From Thiodiazotropha sp040793985 (lineage in GTDB: Bacteria; Pseudomonadota; Gammaproteobacteria; Chromatiales; Chromatiaceae), in the NCBI GenBank assembly GCA_040793985.1, contig JBFNJI010000014.1, positions 62,001 through 126,000 of the forward strand: a DNA stretch of 64,000 nt, read 5' to 3'. Positions within the stretch are counted from its first letter, which is position 1; every line of letters begins with the position of its first letter. The translations under genes and the position numbers were made by a program. The notes under the pieces were generated by a model that saw only the letters and a list, made by a program, of their open reading frames with translations, was not told where the DNA came from and did not search any database. This document shows, piece by piece, positions 53,063 through 63,092 of this stretch.

Positions 53063-55075
53063 ATGGTCTCTATCAAAGCTATATTGATCTCTCTGGGTAT
53101 ATTACTGCTACCCTCCCACGTTCTGGGAGCCATGCAGCAGCAGCCACTTCTGATGGAGGGGAAACAGGCCCTCTACCAGCGCGTGCTAAGTAAGCCTGGA
53201 GCGCACTTTTACGAGGAAATACAAAAAGCTAAGGGTGATCCTGCCACGCCATTCAGCGTCTACTATGTGTATGGCCGCAAGACCGAAAATGGCGCCACAT
53301 GGTTACACCTTGGACAGAACAGGCATGGCGAGCTCTCCGGCTGGATGCCCGAAACCGACACCATTCCCTGGAATCAAGGCCTGACCGTAGCTTTTCGAGA
53401 TCCCGTAGGCAACGATCGGGTTCTGCTTTTCAATGACAAGGCGAATCTGAAAGCCCTGATTGAGAGCAGTGATAAAGAGAACTATCAAAAGCTGTATAAA
53501 GCCGCAGAATCGGGCAAGCTTGAGAGTGATTCCCCAGTGGTTGCGATTCAACCCAGGACCCATATCGATATATTGAAGGATTTCTACCTGGTACCCATAC
53601 GCGATCACGAGGATATCTACCTCGGTGACGAACAGGCACGTATTCTTCAGGTGTCGAGCGTGCCCCTCCTCCCCGCCTTAGAGACAAAGAAGGTAGAAGC
53701 GAAGAAGCAAGCCTTGCAAACCAACCAAGAGATCAAGCCGTTCCGCTCCGCTGTGGTCTTCGTTATCGACTCCACACTCTCCATGGATCCCTATATCGAC
53801 CGCACGCGGGAGGCTGTCCGCAAGATCTATAACACCATTACCGAAGAGGATCTGACGGGGGACGTCAGCTTCGGACTGATCGCATTTCGTGACAATCCCC
53901 AGGCGGTACCCCAACTCGACTACCTGACACAAACCTATGTCAATCTGCAGCAGGGCCAGGATGCAGACGGTTTTTTCAACCAGGTCACGTCACTCAAGGC
54001 CGCCACTGTATCGAGTCTCGATTTCAATGAGGACAGCTATGCCGGGGTCAATGAAGCCATTGCAGGCATTGACTGGAAGGGACAGGACGCACGCTATGTC
54101 ATCCTCGTAACGGATGCCGGCCCGAGGGAGGCGGGGGACCCGCTATCCGGCACGGGAATGTCGAGCGCCTCACTGCGGCAACTGGCGCAGGATAAAGGGA
54201 TAGCACTCTCGGTACTGCATCTGCTGACTCCGAGTGTTATGGCTGATCACGCCAAGGCGGAAGAGACCTATCGGGACCTCTCCTACTATCCAGGCATTGG
54301 CAGTTTCTATTTTGGTGTCGAGACCGGAAATGTGGAACGCTTCGGAAGGGTCCTGGATGCCCTGGCGAAACAGATCACGGAACAGGTCAAGCTGGCCGCC
54401 CTTGCCGCTGCGGGAAAGAACATGGCCATAGAACGCCAGGCAAAGGAGAAGCAGACAGCGGAAAATGAAGCGAGCGATCAGCTGGCTCAATTCCAGGCGA
54501 AAGTCGCCAAGCTGGGATACGCCCTGCGCATGCGTTATCTGCAGCAGAAGGACAAACAACAGATACCCAGCATCTTCAACGCCTGGCTGGTTGACCGGGA
54601 TATCAATGATCCACAGCGGCAAACCCTCGATGTACGGGTTCTCCTGACCCGCGATCAACTCAGCGACCTGCACAACATTATGCGCGAGGTACTGATTACC
54701 GCCGAAGAGGGTCTGCTCTCCCCCCGCACCTTCCTCAACGACCTGAAGAGCCTTGCCGCCACCATCGCCCGAGATCCGGAGCAACTCGGAACCACAACCA
54801 GGGTGACAGGTGCGAGAGAAGGCAATCTGGCGGATATGGGCTTCATGCGCGAGTATATAGAGGACCTGCCCTATACCGGTGAAGTGATGAATCTCTCACT
54901 GGACAACTGGCAGGATTGGCCCGCCAGGGATCAGATCAGGTTCATCAACCGGCTGGAAGAGAAGATAAACTACTACCAAGTCCTGCATGACCACACCGAC
55001 CTTTGGGTCTCATTGGATGGCGGACCGATCTCCGGCGATTCTGTCTTTCCCATTGCTCTGGAAATGTTGCCCTAG
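53063..55075 (+). CDS. exported vWA-domain protein, PpkA C-terminus-like
   Basis: A 670-residue protein: signal peptide (residues 1-22), a beta-rich N-terminal domain, and a vWA domain from about 230 with MIDAS motif FVIDSTLSMDPYIDRTREAV. Helical C-terminal parts include a coiled coil (about 460-490). This vWA type is that of the periplasmic half of the T6SS kinase PpkA. Here the kinase and TM parts are absent, so it is a free periplasmic vWA protein. Next to the ABC genes below it looks like part of an envelope-sensing pathway. Confidence 0.8.
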   Translation: MVSIKAILISLGILLLPSHVLGAMQQQPLLMEGKQALYQRVLSKPGAHFYEEIQKAKGDPATPFSVYYVYGRKTENGATWLHLGQNRHGELSGWMPETDTIPWNQGLTVAFRDPVGNDRVLLFNDKANLKALIESSDKENYQKLYKAAESGKLESDSPVVAIQPRTHIDILKDFYLVPIRDHEDIYLGDEQARILQVSSVPLLPALETKKVEAKKQALQTNQEIKPFRSAVVFVIDSTLSMDPYIDRTREAVRKIYNTITEEDLTGDVSFGLIAFRDNPQAVPQLDYLTQTYVNLQQGQDADGFFNQVTSLKAATVSSLDFNEDSYAGVNEAIAGIDWKGQDARYVILVTDAGPREAGDPLSGTGMSSASLRQLAQDKGIALSVLHLLTPSVMADHAKAEETYRDLSYYPGIGSFYFGVETGNVERFGRVLDALAKQITEQVKLAALAAAGKNMAIERQAKEKQTAENEASDQLAQFQAKVAKLGYALRMRYLQQKDKQQIPSIFNAWLVDRDINDPQRQTLDVRVLLTRDQLSDLHNIMREVLITAEEGLLSPRTFLNDLKSLAATIARDPEQLGTTTRVTGAREGNLADMGFMREYIEDLPYTGEVMNLSLDNWQDWPARDQIRFINRLEEKINYYQVLHDHTDLWVSLDGGPISGDSVFPIALEMLP

Positions 55076-55086
55076 CACTCCTCTCT

Positions 55087-55872
55087 ATGATGACGACTGT
55101 ATCCCACCCCGGTGCGGCTCCCGGCGTTAACCCGAGCGGCGAAAAGGTATTGATCTACCATCTGCGTGATGTAGTGAAAACCCGGGAGGCGGAAGGGAGC
55201 GCATTTCGCCTCCGCGTGCCGAGTCTGCAGATAGCGCTGGGAGAGAAGATAGCGCTCATCGGTGAGAGCGGTTGCGGCAAAAGCACTCTGCTGGATATGC
55301 TCTCGATGGCGTTGAAGCCGAGTAATATCGGCTCATTTCGTTTCCGCCCCGAACCCGGTGCCGAGCCGGTCGATATTTCAGCACTTTGGAAAAAACGCCA
55401 ACTCAACCAACTGGGTGATCTGCGCCGCCTGCGAATCGGTTATGTCATGCAGACAGGAGGACTCCTACCCTATTTGACCGTGCGAGAGAACATCAATCTC
55501 TCCCGCCGTCTGCTCGACATGCAGGATGACGGACTGGTCGATGAACTGGCGAACGACCTGGGGATACGCAGGCATCTGAACAAACTGCCGCATATGCTCT
55601 CCGTGGGTGAGCGCCAGCGGGTCGCCATCGGTCGCGCGCTTGCCCACCGTCCTGCGATAGTGATTGCCGACGAACCCACGGCTTCCCTCGATCCCATCGC
55701 GGCCGAACGCATCATGTCCCTGTTCATTGAATTGGTGGATGAACTCCATATCACCGTCATCCTCGCCAGCCATGCCTGGCGGCATATCAACCGACTGGGC
55801 CTGCGCCACCTTGAACACCACACCCACAAAGAGGCGGACGGTTCGATGACAGAAACCGTGGTGAGTGGCTGA
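55087..55872 (+). CDS. ABC transporter ATP-binding protein, TagT/LolD-like
   Basis: About 261 residues. Walker A GESGCGKST, signature LSVGERQRVAIGRALAHRP, Walker B VIADEPTASLD and the H-loop His in LASHAW are all present. The ATG at 55087 is used; the frame begins inside the vWA gene at 55003. Its one-base overlap with the permease gene (TGATG) shows they form one MacB/LolCDE-type transporter. TagT of the T6SS threonine-phosphorylation pathway is of this kind. Confidence 0.88.
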   Translation: MMTTVSHPGAAPGVNPSGEKVLIYHLRDVVKTREAEGSAFRLRVPSLQIALGEKIALIGESGCGKSTLLDMLSMALKPSNIGSFRFRPEPGAEPVDISALWKKRQLNQLGDLRRLRIGYVMQTGGLLPYLTVRENINLSRRLLDMQDDGLVDELANDLGIRRHLNKLPHMLSVGERQRVAIGRALAHRPAIVIADEPTASLDPIAAERIMSLFIELVDELHITVILASHAWRHINRLGLRHLEHHTHKEADGSMTETVVSG

Positions 55873-57083
55873 TGCCACATCGATTTAAGGACATTGTCTG
55901 GCTGGCCAGCCGCGACTATCGCAACGAGTGGCAGATGTCGAGCTTCTTCGTCATCGCCCTGGCCGCAGTACTTGGGCCGATGATGATCCTGTACGGCCTC
56001 AAGTTCGGTATTGTCGGCAGCATGCTTAACACGCTGATAGAGGATCCACGAAATCGGGAGGTTCGTCCCATCGGCAGCGGCCGATATGACAGCGCCTGGA
56101 TAGAGCAGCTCAGAGAGCGGGAAGAGATCGACTTTATCATCCCACGGACACGGGCCATTGCCGCCACAATCGACCTCAAGAGCGAAACCGCAAATCGCAT
56201 CATCTCTGTTGAGATGATCCCAACCGGCCCGGGGGATCCGCTGCTCAAGACAAGAACAACCCCACAGAGCCTTCAACAGATCGTGCTTTCTGAAAAGGCG
56301 GCACAGAAACTGAAGGTCAAACCTGGAGACGAGATCAACGGCAGTCTCTCACGCCGATACAAGGGCCGCAGCGAGCGTGTGCATCTTAGCCTGCAGGTCG
56401 TAGACATAGCACGGCACGCAAGCTTCACGCGTGACGGTACCTTTACCCATCTAGGCCTGCTGGAAGCCGCGGAGGACTTCCGCGACGGTCGTGCTGTTCC
56501 TTCGTTGGGCTGGAGCGGCACCAAGTCGGAAAGCGGAAGCCGCACCTACCCCAGCTTCCGTCTCTACACACGTTCAATCTATGATGTGGGGCCAATCAGT
56601 GACGCCATGGGGAAACTGGGCATAGATGTGAACACGCGAGCTGCGGATATCGATATTGTGCGCAGCATGGATCGAAACCTGACCCTGGTATTCTGGTTGA
56701 TTGCTCTTATCGGCCTGGTTGGCTTCTCATTTTCACTGGGCGCCAGTCTTTGGGCCAATGTCGATCGTAAACGCAAGGAGTTGAGCGTACTTCGGCTGGT
56801 CGGTTTTCGCACCGGGGAGATTATCTGGTTCCCCGTCTTGCAATCTGCCTTCACTGCCATATTCGGCTGGCTTACCGCCTCCCTTATCTATCTCGGGGTA
56901 AGCTATACCATCAACGGCCTGTTCGATGCCCAGACAGAAGTCAGCGAAACAATCTGCAAATTATTACCCAACCATTTCATGATCGCCCTGCTGCTGACCC
57001 TGGGATCCGCCATAATTGCCGCATCGCTCGCTGGTTACCGAGCCGCAAGGGTGGAACCGTCGGAAGGATTGAGAGAGATCTAG
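55872..57083 (+). CDS. FtsX-like ABC permease, TagS/LolC-like
   Basis: A 403-residue permease with one TM near the N-terminus (about 22-45), a periplasmic domain (about 50-275) and three TM segments at the C-terminus (about 280-305, 325-350, 370-392), the MacB/FtsX layout. The end carries GYRAARVEPSEGLREI, as in LolC/E proteins. With the ATPase upstream it may transduce a signal or move lipoproteins. TagS is the closest functional parallel given the PpkA-like vWA partner. Confidence 0.85.
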   Translation: MPHRFKDIVWLASRDYRNEWQMSSFFVIALAAVLGPMMILYGLKFGIVGSMLNTLIEDPRNREVRPIGSGRYDSAWIEQLREREEIDFIIPRTRAIAATIDLKSETANRIISVEMIPTGPGDPLLKTRTTPQSLQQIVLSEKAAQKLKVKPGDEINGSLSRRYKGRSERVHLSLQVVDIARHASFTRDGTFTHLGLLEAAEDFRDGRAVPSLGWSGTKSESGSRTYPSFRLYTRSIYDVGPISDAMGKLGIDVNTRAADIDIVRSMDRNLTLVFWLIALIGLVGFSFSLGASLWANVDRKRKELSVLRLVGFRTGEIIWFPVLQSAFTAIFGWLTASLIYLGVSYTINGLFDAQTEVSETICKLLPNHFMIALLLTLGSAIIAASLAGYRAARVEPSEGLREI

Positions 57084-57645
57084 GCGGCCCCGCAGCAGGC
57101 ACCCGCGGCCATGCCGCACAAGGCCGCTATTTATTCATTGCCGTTACCCGTCAAGGCACCACCTATTTCCTTCCTCTCCCTGTCGGGCCTACCTGATAGC
57201 GATTGTCAGCCTATATCCAACAATCCGCGTCAAGCATCATCCGCTGCTTAACAGGCGTTAAGCACCTGCCTGTACAAGAGGTCACATGTCTATCCGGTAC
57301 CTTCCCGTAGCATTCATCACCGCATCCTTGGCTGCCATTCAATCGCTGATTATCACGCCTATCTGACCCTTGCCCTGGAGCAACTCATAGGTTGTTTGCG
57401 CATAGGTTCGACGCGACCCTTACAGTGAGACATCGATGTTGATTGCCATACGGAGGCGACTGACGGCAACCAGGGATGGGCGTTTGTTTCAAGCAGATTT
57501 AAGCTGTGCCCAGTGTGAATAACAGGTCATGCGAAGGACGTGACCAGCGCAAACGATATCGGCGGACGCAGGGTTTCAATCGTGGCTGACAGGTGTCTTG
57601 CTGCAGACAGGGGACTGAGTCAGCCCAAGATCGATTACACGCCCA
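57084..57645. other. intergenic between convergent operons
   Basis: About 560 bases with no gene. Dyads GCTTAAC-aggc-GTTAAGC (57246-57263) and, overlapping it, ACAGGC/GCCTGT may end the ABC operon; no T run follows. Confidence 0.4.
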
Positions 57646-57685
57646 TAAAAAAACCTGCTACGGGATTGTCTCCGCGTAACAGGTT
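57646..57685 (-). terminator. rho-independent terminator of the lipoprotein gene
   Basis: AACCTGTTACGCG pairs with CCCGTAGCAGGTT (two mismatches) and is followed on the minus strand by seven T residues (57653-57647). It lies 50 bases after the stop of the lipoprotein gene. Confidence 0.75.
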
Positions 57686-57735
57686 CTATCCGACAGCAGT
57701 GTCAAATTCGGCCGGCAACCGTGTCCAGTTAATGT

Positions 57736-59010
57736 TTAATTGACTGCGGTCTTCAGCACGATATTGGAATAGCTGCTCATGTTGTCCTGCTGATCGTAGA
57801 CAGATACAGCTACGTAATAGTCACCGACCGCGAGATTATCCAAAACATAGGATGTCCGGTCACCCTCATTCACATCGACAACCATCTCGAGGTTATCTCG
57901 TGTTGATCCTATGTAGATGCAGTAGCCCTTGATCTCGGCAAGGCCGAGTGACGAGCCGTCGGAGCGTGTTGACGGCGCAACCCAGTTCAGTGAAATCGAG
58001 CCCGTCGCAGGCGGCGTCGCGGCAACAGAATTTACTGAGATGGAGAAAGCGGTCAGGCTCGCGCTATCGGTGCCGTCAGAGACGGAGATAACGATATTGT
58101 TGTAAGCACCAACATTGGCAAGAGTGGGGGTACCGCTCAATCTGCCTGTCTGGGTATCGAACTGAGCCCAGCTGGGTTGATTGGATATGGAAAATGTAAG
58201 GTTGTCGTTATCGCCATCCGATGCATTGGGCGTAAAGGCATAAGCAGTGTCCGCATCCACACTGTTTGCAGGAGAACCGCTAATTACCGGTGCCTCATTG
58301 GTGGCCGGCGCATCACCAGCAGATTCCTGTGCCTCAGTACACATTGTGTTGGACTCAAAATACTGCCACGGCATGAGCTGGGTATAGCGCGCTTGTATAA
58401 TGAAGCAGTGCCGTGCGGTGAGATCCAGACCCGATAAGGTAGTGGAGGTGCTGTGGGTACGGTCCTGCTCGTTTGTATCCACACCGTCGATGAAGACGTC
58501 GTAACCGCCCTCAGGGATATCGTTGTTCTGACTCCAGCTCAGAACCACGCTATCTCCGGATACGGTTGCCGACGTCAGGTTGGCTGCACCGATGACAAGC
58601 TCAGGAGCAGGCTCAGGGGTATCGGCGGCAGGCTCCTCGGTGACCGGGGGTGTCTCAGTGGTTGTTGTCTCGGTTGTGTTGGTTTCAGTGGTGGTCGATG
58701 TTGTATTTGCTGAACCGGCTGAACCACCGGTGGATACACTCGACGGAGGCTGAGGCGTTTGATTGACAGGGGCAGTCGGTGTGGGTGCCGGCGGAGTTGT
58801 GACCACAGTGGTCTGCTCGCTACCGGAGGTAGAACTGGTACTGCCTTCGCTCGGTGTTTGTGTAACAGCCTCGCTACCATTGGAGACAGCGGTGTCTTGG
58901 GTTGGGCTATTGGCCACCTGATCAGACTCGGATACAGAGCTTCCACCACCACACGCACTGAGGAGAAGACCCAGTGTTATTGATGTAAGAACTGTTTTGT
59001 AATGTCTCAT
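57736..59010 (-). CDS. lipoprotein with cadherin-like and fibronectin-type domains
   Basis: A 424-residue lipoprotein: lipobox LLSACGGG (Cys 20), a Ser/Thr/Pro-rich linker of about 110 residues, an Ig-like/FN3 domain (about 140-225), a dystroglycan-type cadherin domain (APVISGSPANSVDADTAYAF to DGTDSASLTAFSISV) and a final FN3-like domain with TSYVLDNLAVGDYYVAVSVY. It should be on the cell surface and bind sugars or proteins. It stands alone with its own terminator. Confidence 0.85.
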   Translation of the reverse strand: MRHYKTVLTSITLGLLLSACGGGSSVSESDQVANSPTQDTAVSNGSEAVTQTPSEGSTSSTSGSEQTTVVTTPPAPTPTAPVNQTPQPPSSVSTGGSAGSANTTSTTTETNTTETTTTETPPVTEEPAADTPEPAPELVIGAANLTSATVSGDSVVLSWSQNNDIPEGGYDVFIDGVDTNEQDRTHSTSTTLSGLDLTARHCFIIQARYTQLMPWQYFESNTMCTEAQESAGDAPATNEAPVISGSPANSVDADTAYAFTPNASDGDNDNLTFSISNQPSWAQFDTQTGRLSGTPTLANVGAYNNIVISVSDGTDSASLTAFSISVNSVAATPPATGSISLNWVAPSTRSDGSSLGLAEIKGYCIYIGSTRDNLEMVVDVNEGDRTSYVLDNLAVGDYYVAVSVYDQQDNMSSYSNIVLKTAVN

Positions 59011-59451
59011 TTCGCTGCCTCAGTATCGTTATTCCTGCGACAGATTACGGCAGACTTCTGGATGACCTGAGGAACTGGTTCACAGATCAAAATGACCATA
59101 TTCACACTACAGAGCTGAAAATTATATCTAATTGATTTTAAATGAATTTAAAACAATTACTCGAGGGTATTCCGTAACCTTCAATGGTCAGAAATACGGC
59201 CGAGGCAGACCCAGAAATGGTGCATATTTTCTGAGCAAAAAAGTAAGGTATCGAGGAGTAATTACCTACTGTTTAATTAAGTCTCTTTGAGGCGTCCGAG
59301 CCAGACGGGTAAAAGTACTCTGTCACCATCGTTTAATTCCCATCCAAAGCGCAATTACCGTAACACAGACAGGGATGGCTAACGCTTGATGCCGGATGGA
59401 TACACCACTTATACTCAGCAGCCTTTCAAACCGATAGATAGGTCAAGAAGC
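59011..59451. other. divergent intergenic region, AT-rich
   Basis: About 440 bases between the lipoprotein and aminotransferase genes. An AT-rich segment (59110-59160) could hold promoters for both directions. No gene seen. Confidence 0.4.
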
Positions 59452-60627
59452 ATGACGACTCCCAGTTTTAATCCTCCAATCCGCACCCTGATGGGGCCTG
59501 GTCCCTCCGATGTACACCCTCGCATTCTTGAGGCGCTGTCGCGGCCGACAATCGGTCATTTGGACCCGGTCTTCGTAGAGATGATGGAGCAGGTCAAGGA
59601 GTTGCTTCAATATGCTTTTCAGACCGAAAACCCGTTGACAATGCCCGTTTCGGCACCCGGTTCCGCGGGTATGGAGACCTGTTTTGCCAACCTGGTTGAG
59701 CCGGGCGATAAGGTCATTGTCTGCCAAAACGGTGTTTTTGGTGGCCGCATGAAAGAGAATGTGGAGCGCTGTGGCGGCATCCCGGTCATGGTCGAGGACG
59801 AATGGGGCAAAGCTGTAGACCTGGCAAAGGTTGAAGCGGCCCTGGAGCAGCATAGCGATGCCAAGATTCTCGCCTTCGTCCACGCCGAGACCTCCACCGG
59901 CGCACGTTCCGACGCCAAAGAGCTGGTGGAGCTAGCCCACCGCCACGACTGCCTGACGATCGTGGATAGCGTCACCTCCCTCGGCGGCTGTGAACTGAAA
60001 GTCGATGAATGGGAAATCGATGCCATCTACTCCGGCACCCAGAAATGTCTCTCCTGTACCCCGGGAATTTCGCCCATCAGCTTCAGCGAGCGCGCATTGG
60101 ATAAAGTGCGTAACCGCAGCGGCAAGGTCCAGAGCTGGTTTCTCGACCTCAATCTGGTGATGGGGTATTGGGGCAGTGGCCAGAAACGCGCCTACCACCA
60201 CACCGCGCCGGTAAATGCCCTTTACGGCTTGCACGAAGCACTCACCATGCTTCAGGCGGAGGGCTTGGAAAACGCCTGGGCTCGCCATAGCCGGATGCAT
60301 CTTGCACTCAAGGCGGGGCTCGAGGCGATGGGCCTGGATTTCATTGTCGACGAGGCCCATCGACTACCGCAGTTAAATGCGGTATCCATACCCGAAGGTA
60401 TCGATGATGCTACGGTAAGAGGCCGATTGCTGAATGAATACAACCTGGAGATTGGTGCAGGTCTCGGCGCCCTGGCGGGCAAGGTTTGGCGTATAGGCCT
60501 AATGGGGCACAGCGCCCGGGCGGAAAATATCCTACTTTGTGTGGGTGCGTTGGAAGCCGTACTTAGCGATCTGAATGCGCCAATCAACACGGGTGTTGCT
60601 CTGAGCAAGGTCCAGCAGGCACTCTGA
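59452..60627 (+). CDS. alanine-glyoxylate / serine-pyruvate-type aminotransferase
   Basis: A 391-residue PLP enzyme of class V. The PLP lysine is in SGTQKCLSC, with HAETSTGARSDAKEL and DSVTSLGGCEL earlier and the substrate-carboxylate Arg region VWRIGLMGHSAR near the end. It moves the amino group of Ala or Ser to glyoxylate or pyruvate. The ATG at 59452 is used; the upstream ATG at 59386 has no family sequence. The sulfurtransferase gene follows after 7 bases. Confidence 0.88.
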   Translation: MTTPSFNPPIRTLMGPGPSDVHPRILEALSRPTIGHLDPVFVEMMEQVKELLQYAFQTENPLTMPVSAPGSAGMETCFANLVEPGDKVIVCQNGVFGGRMKENVERCGGIPVMVEDEWGKAVDLAKVEAALEQHSDAKILAFVHAETSTGARSDAKELVELAHRHDCLTIVDSVTSLGGCELKVDEWEIDAIYSGTQKCLSCTPGISPISFSERALDKVRNRSGKVQSWFLDLNLVMGYWGSGQKRAYHHTAPVNALYGLHEALTMLQAEGLENAWARHSRMHLALKAGLEAMGLDFIVDEAHRLPQLNAVSIPEGIDDATVRGRLLNEYNLEIGAGLGALAGKVWRIGLMGHSARAENILLCVGALEAVLSDLNAPINTGVALSKVQQAL

Positions 60628-60634
60628 TGCGGAT

Positions 60635-61453
60635 GTGATCGCGGATATACCTTCACTGCTAGAACCGGAGCAGCTGCAAGGCCTGCTGGATAGTGAGCAA
60701 CTGGTTGTCGTCGATCTGTGCAAGGACACCACCTATGCGCAGTTGCATATACCCGGTGCCGTCCATCTTGCCTACAACCGGATCGTAGCCAGCAATCATC
60801 CCGTGGGCGGCCTGCTGCCGGAAGCTGATGTGTTGGCAGAAACCTTGTCTGAAATCGGCATCGACAGCAGCGTCCATGTGGTTGCCTACGATGACGAGGG
60901 TGGAGGTAATGCCTCCAGACTGTTGTGGACCCTGGAGGCAATGGGACACAGCCGCTATTCACTGCTGAACGGCGGACTCCACGCCTGGGCAAATGAGGGT
61001 CATCCGTGCAGTCGCAAACCGACCACCCCGCTTAGTGCAAGCTTCTCGCCCGCGCCCAGTCCGGCCCCAGTTGCGACGACCGATTACATTATCGGGCGCC
61101 TGGGTAAGAGCGATTTTGCCCTCTGGGACGCACGCAGCCAAAATGAATATTCCGGGATATCACGCTTTTCCAACCACCCTGGGCATATTCCGGGTGCCAT
61201 AAATCTCGATTGGCTGGCGGTCATGGACCGCCAGCGCAACCTGCGATTGAAACCGGATGAGGAGCTCCGGTTACAACTCTCGCAACTGGGACTGAACCAG
61301 GAGAAAGAGATAGTGGCCTACTGCCAGACCCACCACCGCTCATCCCTCTCCTGGTTCGTTCTCCGCCACCTGGGCTACCGGCGCTGCAAAGGCTACCCCG
61401 GCTCCTGGTCCGATTGGGGTAACAGGGACGATACCCCCAAAGCCATGCCATGA
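60635..61453 (+). CDS. sseA: tandem-rhodanese sulfurtransferase (SseA-like)
   Basis: A 272-residue protein with two rhodanese domains. The first is structural (VVDLCKDTTYAQLHIPGAVH); the second carries the active Cys in VAYCQTHHRSS. It transfers sulfur from thiosulfate or mercaptopyruvate to cyanide or thiols. The GTG start at 60635 is 7 bases after the preceding stop. It overlaps the next gene by 4 bases. Confidence 0.85.
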   Translation: MIADIPSLLEPEQLQGLLDSEQLVVVDLCKDTTYAQLHIPGAVHLAYNRIVASNHPVGGLLPEADVLAETLSEIGIDSSVHVVAYDDEGGGNASRLLWTLEAMGHSRYSLLNGGLHAWANEGHPCSRKPTTPLSASFSPAPSPAPVATTDYIIGRLGKSDFALWDARSQNEYSGISRFSNHPGHIPGAINLDWLAVMDRQRNLRLKPDEELRLQLSQLGLNQEKEIVAYCQTHHRSSLSWFVLRHLGYRRCKGYPGSWSDWGNRDDTPKAMP

Positions 61454-62043
61454 GGCGACCCACCCGCAGACAGCGCCGGCTGGTGATCCTGATCCTGGCC
61501 CTGCTCACGTTCTCCCTCGCCTACTATGCGGGGCATTTGCAAAAGCAGCGCGACATACAACTTCCGGAGATACATGGCGTACTGATCAACCCGCCACTGC
61601 CGATCCCCGCCATCGATCTCTACAACCAGGCAGAAGAGGCCGTTTCCAATGCCAATCTGCAAGGCCATTGGAACCTGCTGATGTTTGACTATGCAGGCGG
61701 GACGGCCTCTTCCACAGCACTCACTCGACTGATTCAGGTGCATAATCGGCTGGCGGCGGATCCTGAGCTGCAACGCCAGATTAACTATTACTATCTACCA
61801 GAGGATGGTGACCGAGAAACCTCGATATCCTACGCGCAGATGTCAGACAATATCCATTTCCTCCAGGGAGAGGCAGAGATCGTGGACGGCCTCATCAATA
61901 GCTTTGGCGGCACTGCGAGCGATACGGATTACACGCTCTACCTGATTGGACCCAAGACGAGACTACATGCCCTATTTACCCAGGATGTCGATGCCGCTAC
62001 TATCGCCACAGATCTCAACACTCTGATCGATGCAGTAGAGTAA
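61450..62043 (+). CDS. SCO1/SenC-like membrane-anchored protein lacking cysteines
   Basis: A 197-residue protein with one TM (about 12-30) and a thioredoxin-like domain. The order HWNLLMFDYAGGTASSTALT, then LQRQINYYYLPEDGD and TLYLIGPKTRLHALF is that of SCO1/SenC proteins. The CxxxC copper/redox site is replaced by GGTAS, so it cannot bind copper or exchange disulfides in the usual way. A chaperone or regulatory role is possible. It is operonic with sseA and psd. Confidence 0.75.
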   Translation: MRRPTRRQRRLVILILALLTFSLAYYAGHLQKQRDIQLPEIHGVLINPPLPIPAIDLYNQAEEAVSNANLQGHWNLLMFDYAGGTASSTALTRLIQVHNRLAADPELQRQINYYYLPEDGDRETSISYAQMSDNIHFLQGEAEIVDGLINSFGGTASDTDYTLYLIGPKTRLHALFTQDVDAATIATDLNTLIDAVE

Positions 62044-62047
62044 ATAG

Positions 62048-62950
62048 ATGAATCAAGCCGATACAACACCAAAGGATGGCCCCAAGCAATTTCTGCAAAC
62101 TCTGTTTGTGGGCCTGCAGTACCTTCTCCCACACCACCTGCTCTCCTCACTGATGCACAGCATTGCGCGCATCGAACTGAAGCCAATCAAGGATCTGCTG
62201 ATTCGTAAGGCCATAACCTGTTACGGCGTCGATATGCAGGAGGCATTGCAGAGCGATCCCAGCGAATACCGGAGTTTCAACGACTTCTTCACCCGCGCCC
62301 TCCGTCCCGACGCTCGTCCTTTTACCGAACTCGAGAGCCAGGTGGCATCCCCTGCCGATGGCACGCTCAGCCAGGCAGGCGATATCGAATCGGGATATCT
62401 GATTCAGGCAAAAGGTCATAGCTATTCACTGCTGGAGCTGTTAGGTGGCGACGCAGAGATGAACCGCCTGTTCGAGGATGGCAGTTTCGCCACCATCTAC
62501 CTATCACCCCGCGACTATCACCGCGTGCACATGCCGGTGAACGGCCGACTGAAGCGCATGGTCCATGTCCCGGGACGTCTGTTCAGCGTCAATGCCACCA
62601 CCTGCCGGAAGGTGCCGAGGCTGTTTGCCAGAAACGAGCGTGTGATCTCTCTGTTCGAAACCGAGCTTGGACCCATGGCGATTATCCTCGTCGGTGCCAT
62701 CTTCGTCTCCAGTATCGAGACTGTCTGGGCCGGCACGATCACACCAGTGCGACAACAGGTAAACAGCTGGGATTACCGGCCCCAGGGTGAGCCTAGCCCC
62801 ATAGAACTGACGAAAGGCGAAGAGATGGGACGCTTCAACATGGGTTCCACCGTCATTCTGTTGTTCGCCAAGGATGCGATGGAGTGGGCTGAGGATTTTA
62901 GCGAGGGAACGACGCTACGGATGGGACAGCCGATTGGAGAAGCCTGCTGA
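62048..62950 (+). CDS. psd: phosphatidylserine decarboxylase
   Basis: A 300-residue membrane-associated enzyme that makes phosphatidylethanolamine. Key residues are present: Asp in SPADGTLSQ, His in DYHRVHMPVNG and the self-processing Ser in FNMGSTVIL, which becomes the pyruvoyl group. The motif is MGST rather than the usual LGST. Full length for the proteobacterial type I enzyme. It starts 4 bases after the SCO-like gene. Confidence 0.93.
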   Translation: MNQADTTPKDGPKQFLQTLFVGLQYLLPHHLLSSLMHSIARIELKPIKDLLIRKAITCYGVDMQEALQSDPSEYRSFNDFFTRALRPDARPFTELESQVASPADGTLSQAGDIESGYLIQAKGHSYSLLELLGGDAEMNRLFEDGSFATIYLSPRDYHRVHMPVNGRLKRMVHVPGRLFSVNATTCRKVPRLFARNERVISLFETELGPMAIILVGAIFVSSIETVWAGTITPVRQQVNSWDYRPQGEPSPIELTKGEEMGRFNMGSTVILLFAKDAMEWAEDFSEGTTLRMGQPIGEAC

Positions 62951-63092
62951 AACGCAGTCGCAGCGTTTTGGCTGTGGGGCACTGCGCACGACTGATTGAT
63001 CCCGTCTCCCCCCCTCCTTGCCATTGGAGGAGAAAGACGGCGATCCTGATACGCGCCATGAAACTCCATATCATAGGCAGAAACAGCACAAC

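Noticed and set aside
52294..57083. Calling the operon a type VI secretion system
   Set aside because: No Tss core genes, Hcp, VgrG or kinase in the window; only TagS/TagT and PpkA-vWA resemblance.
57540..57743. 67-codon plus-strand frame after the ABC operon
   Set aside because: It runs through the terminator of the opposite gene and has no ribosome-binding site or family features.
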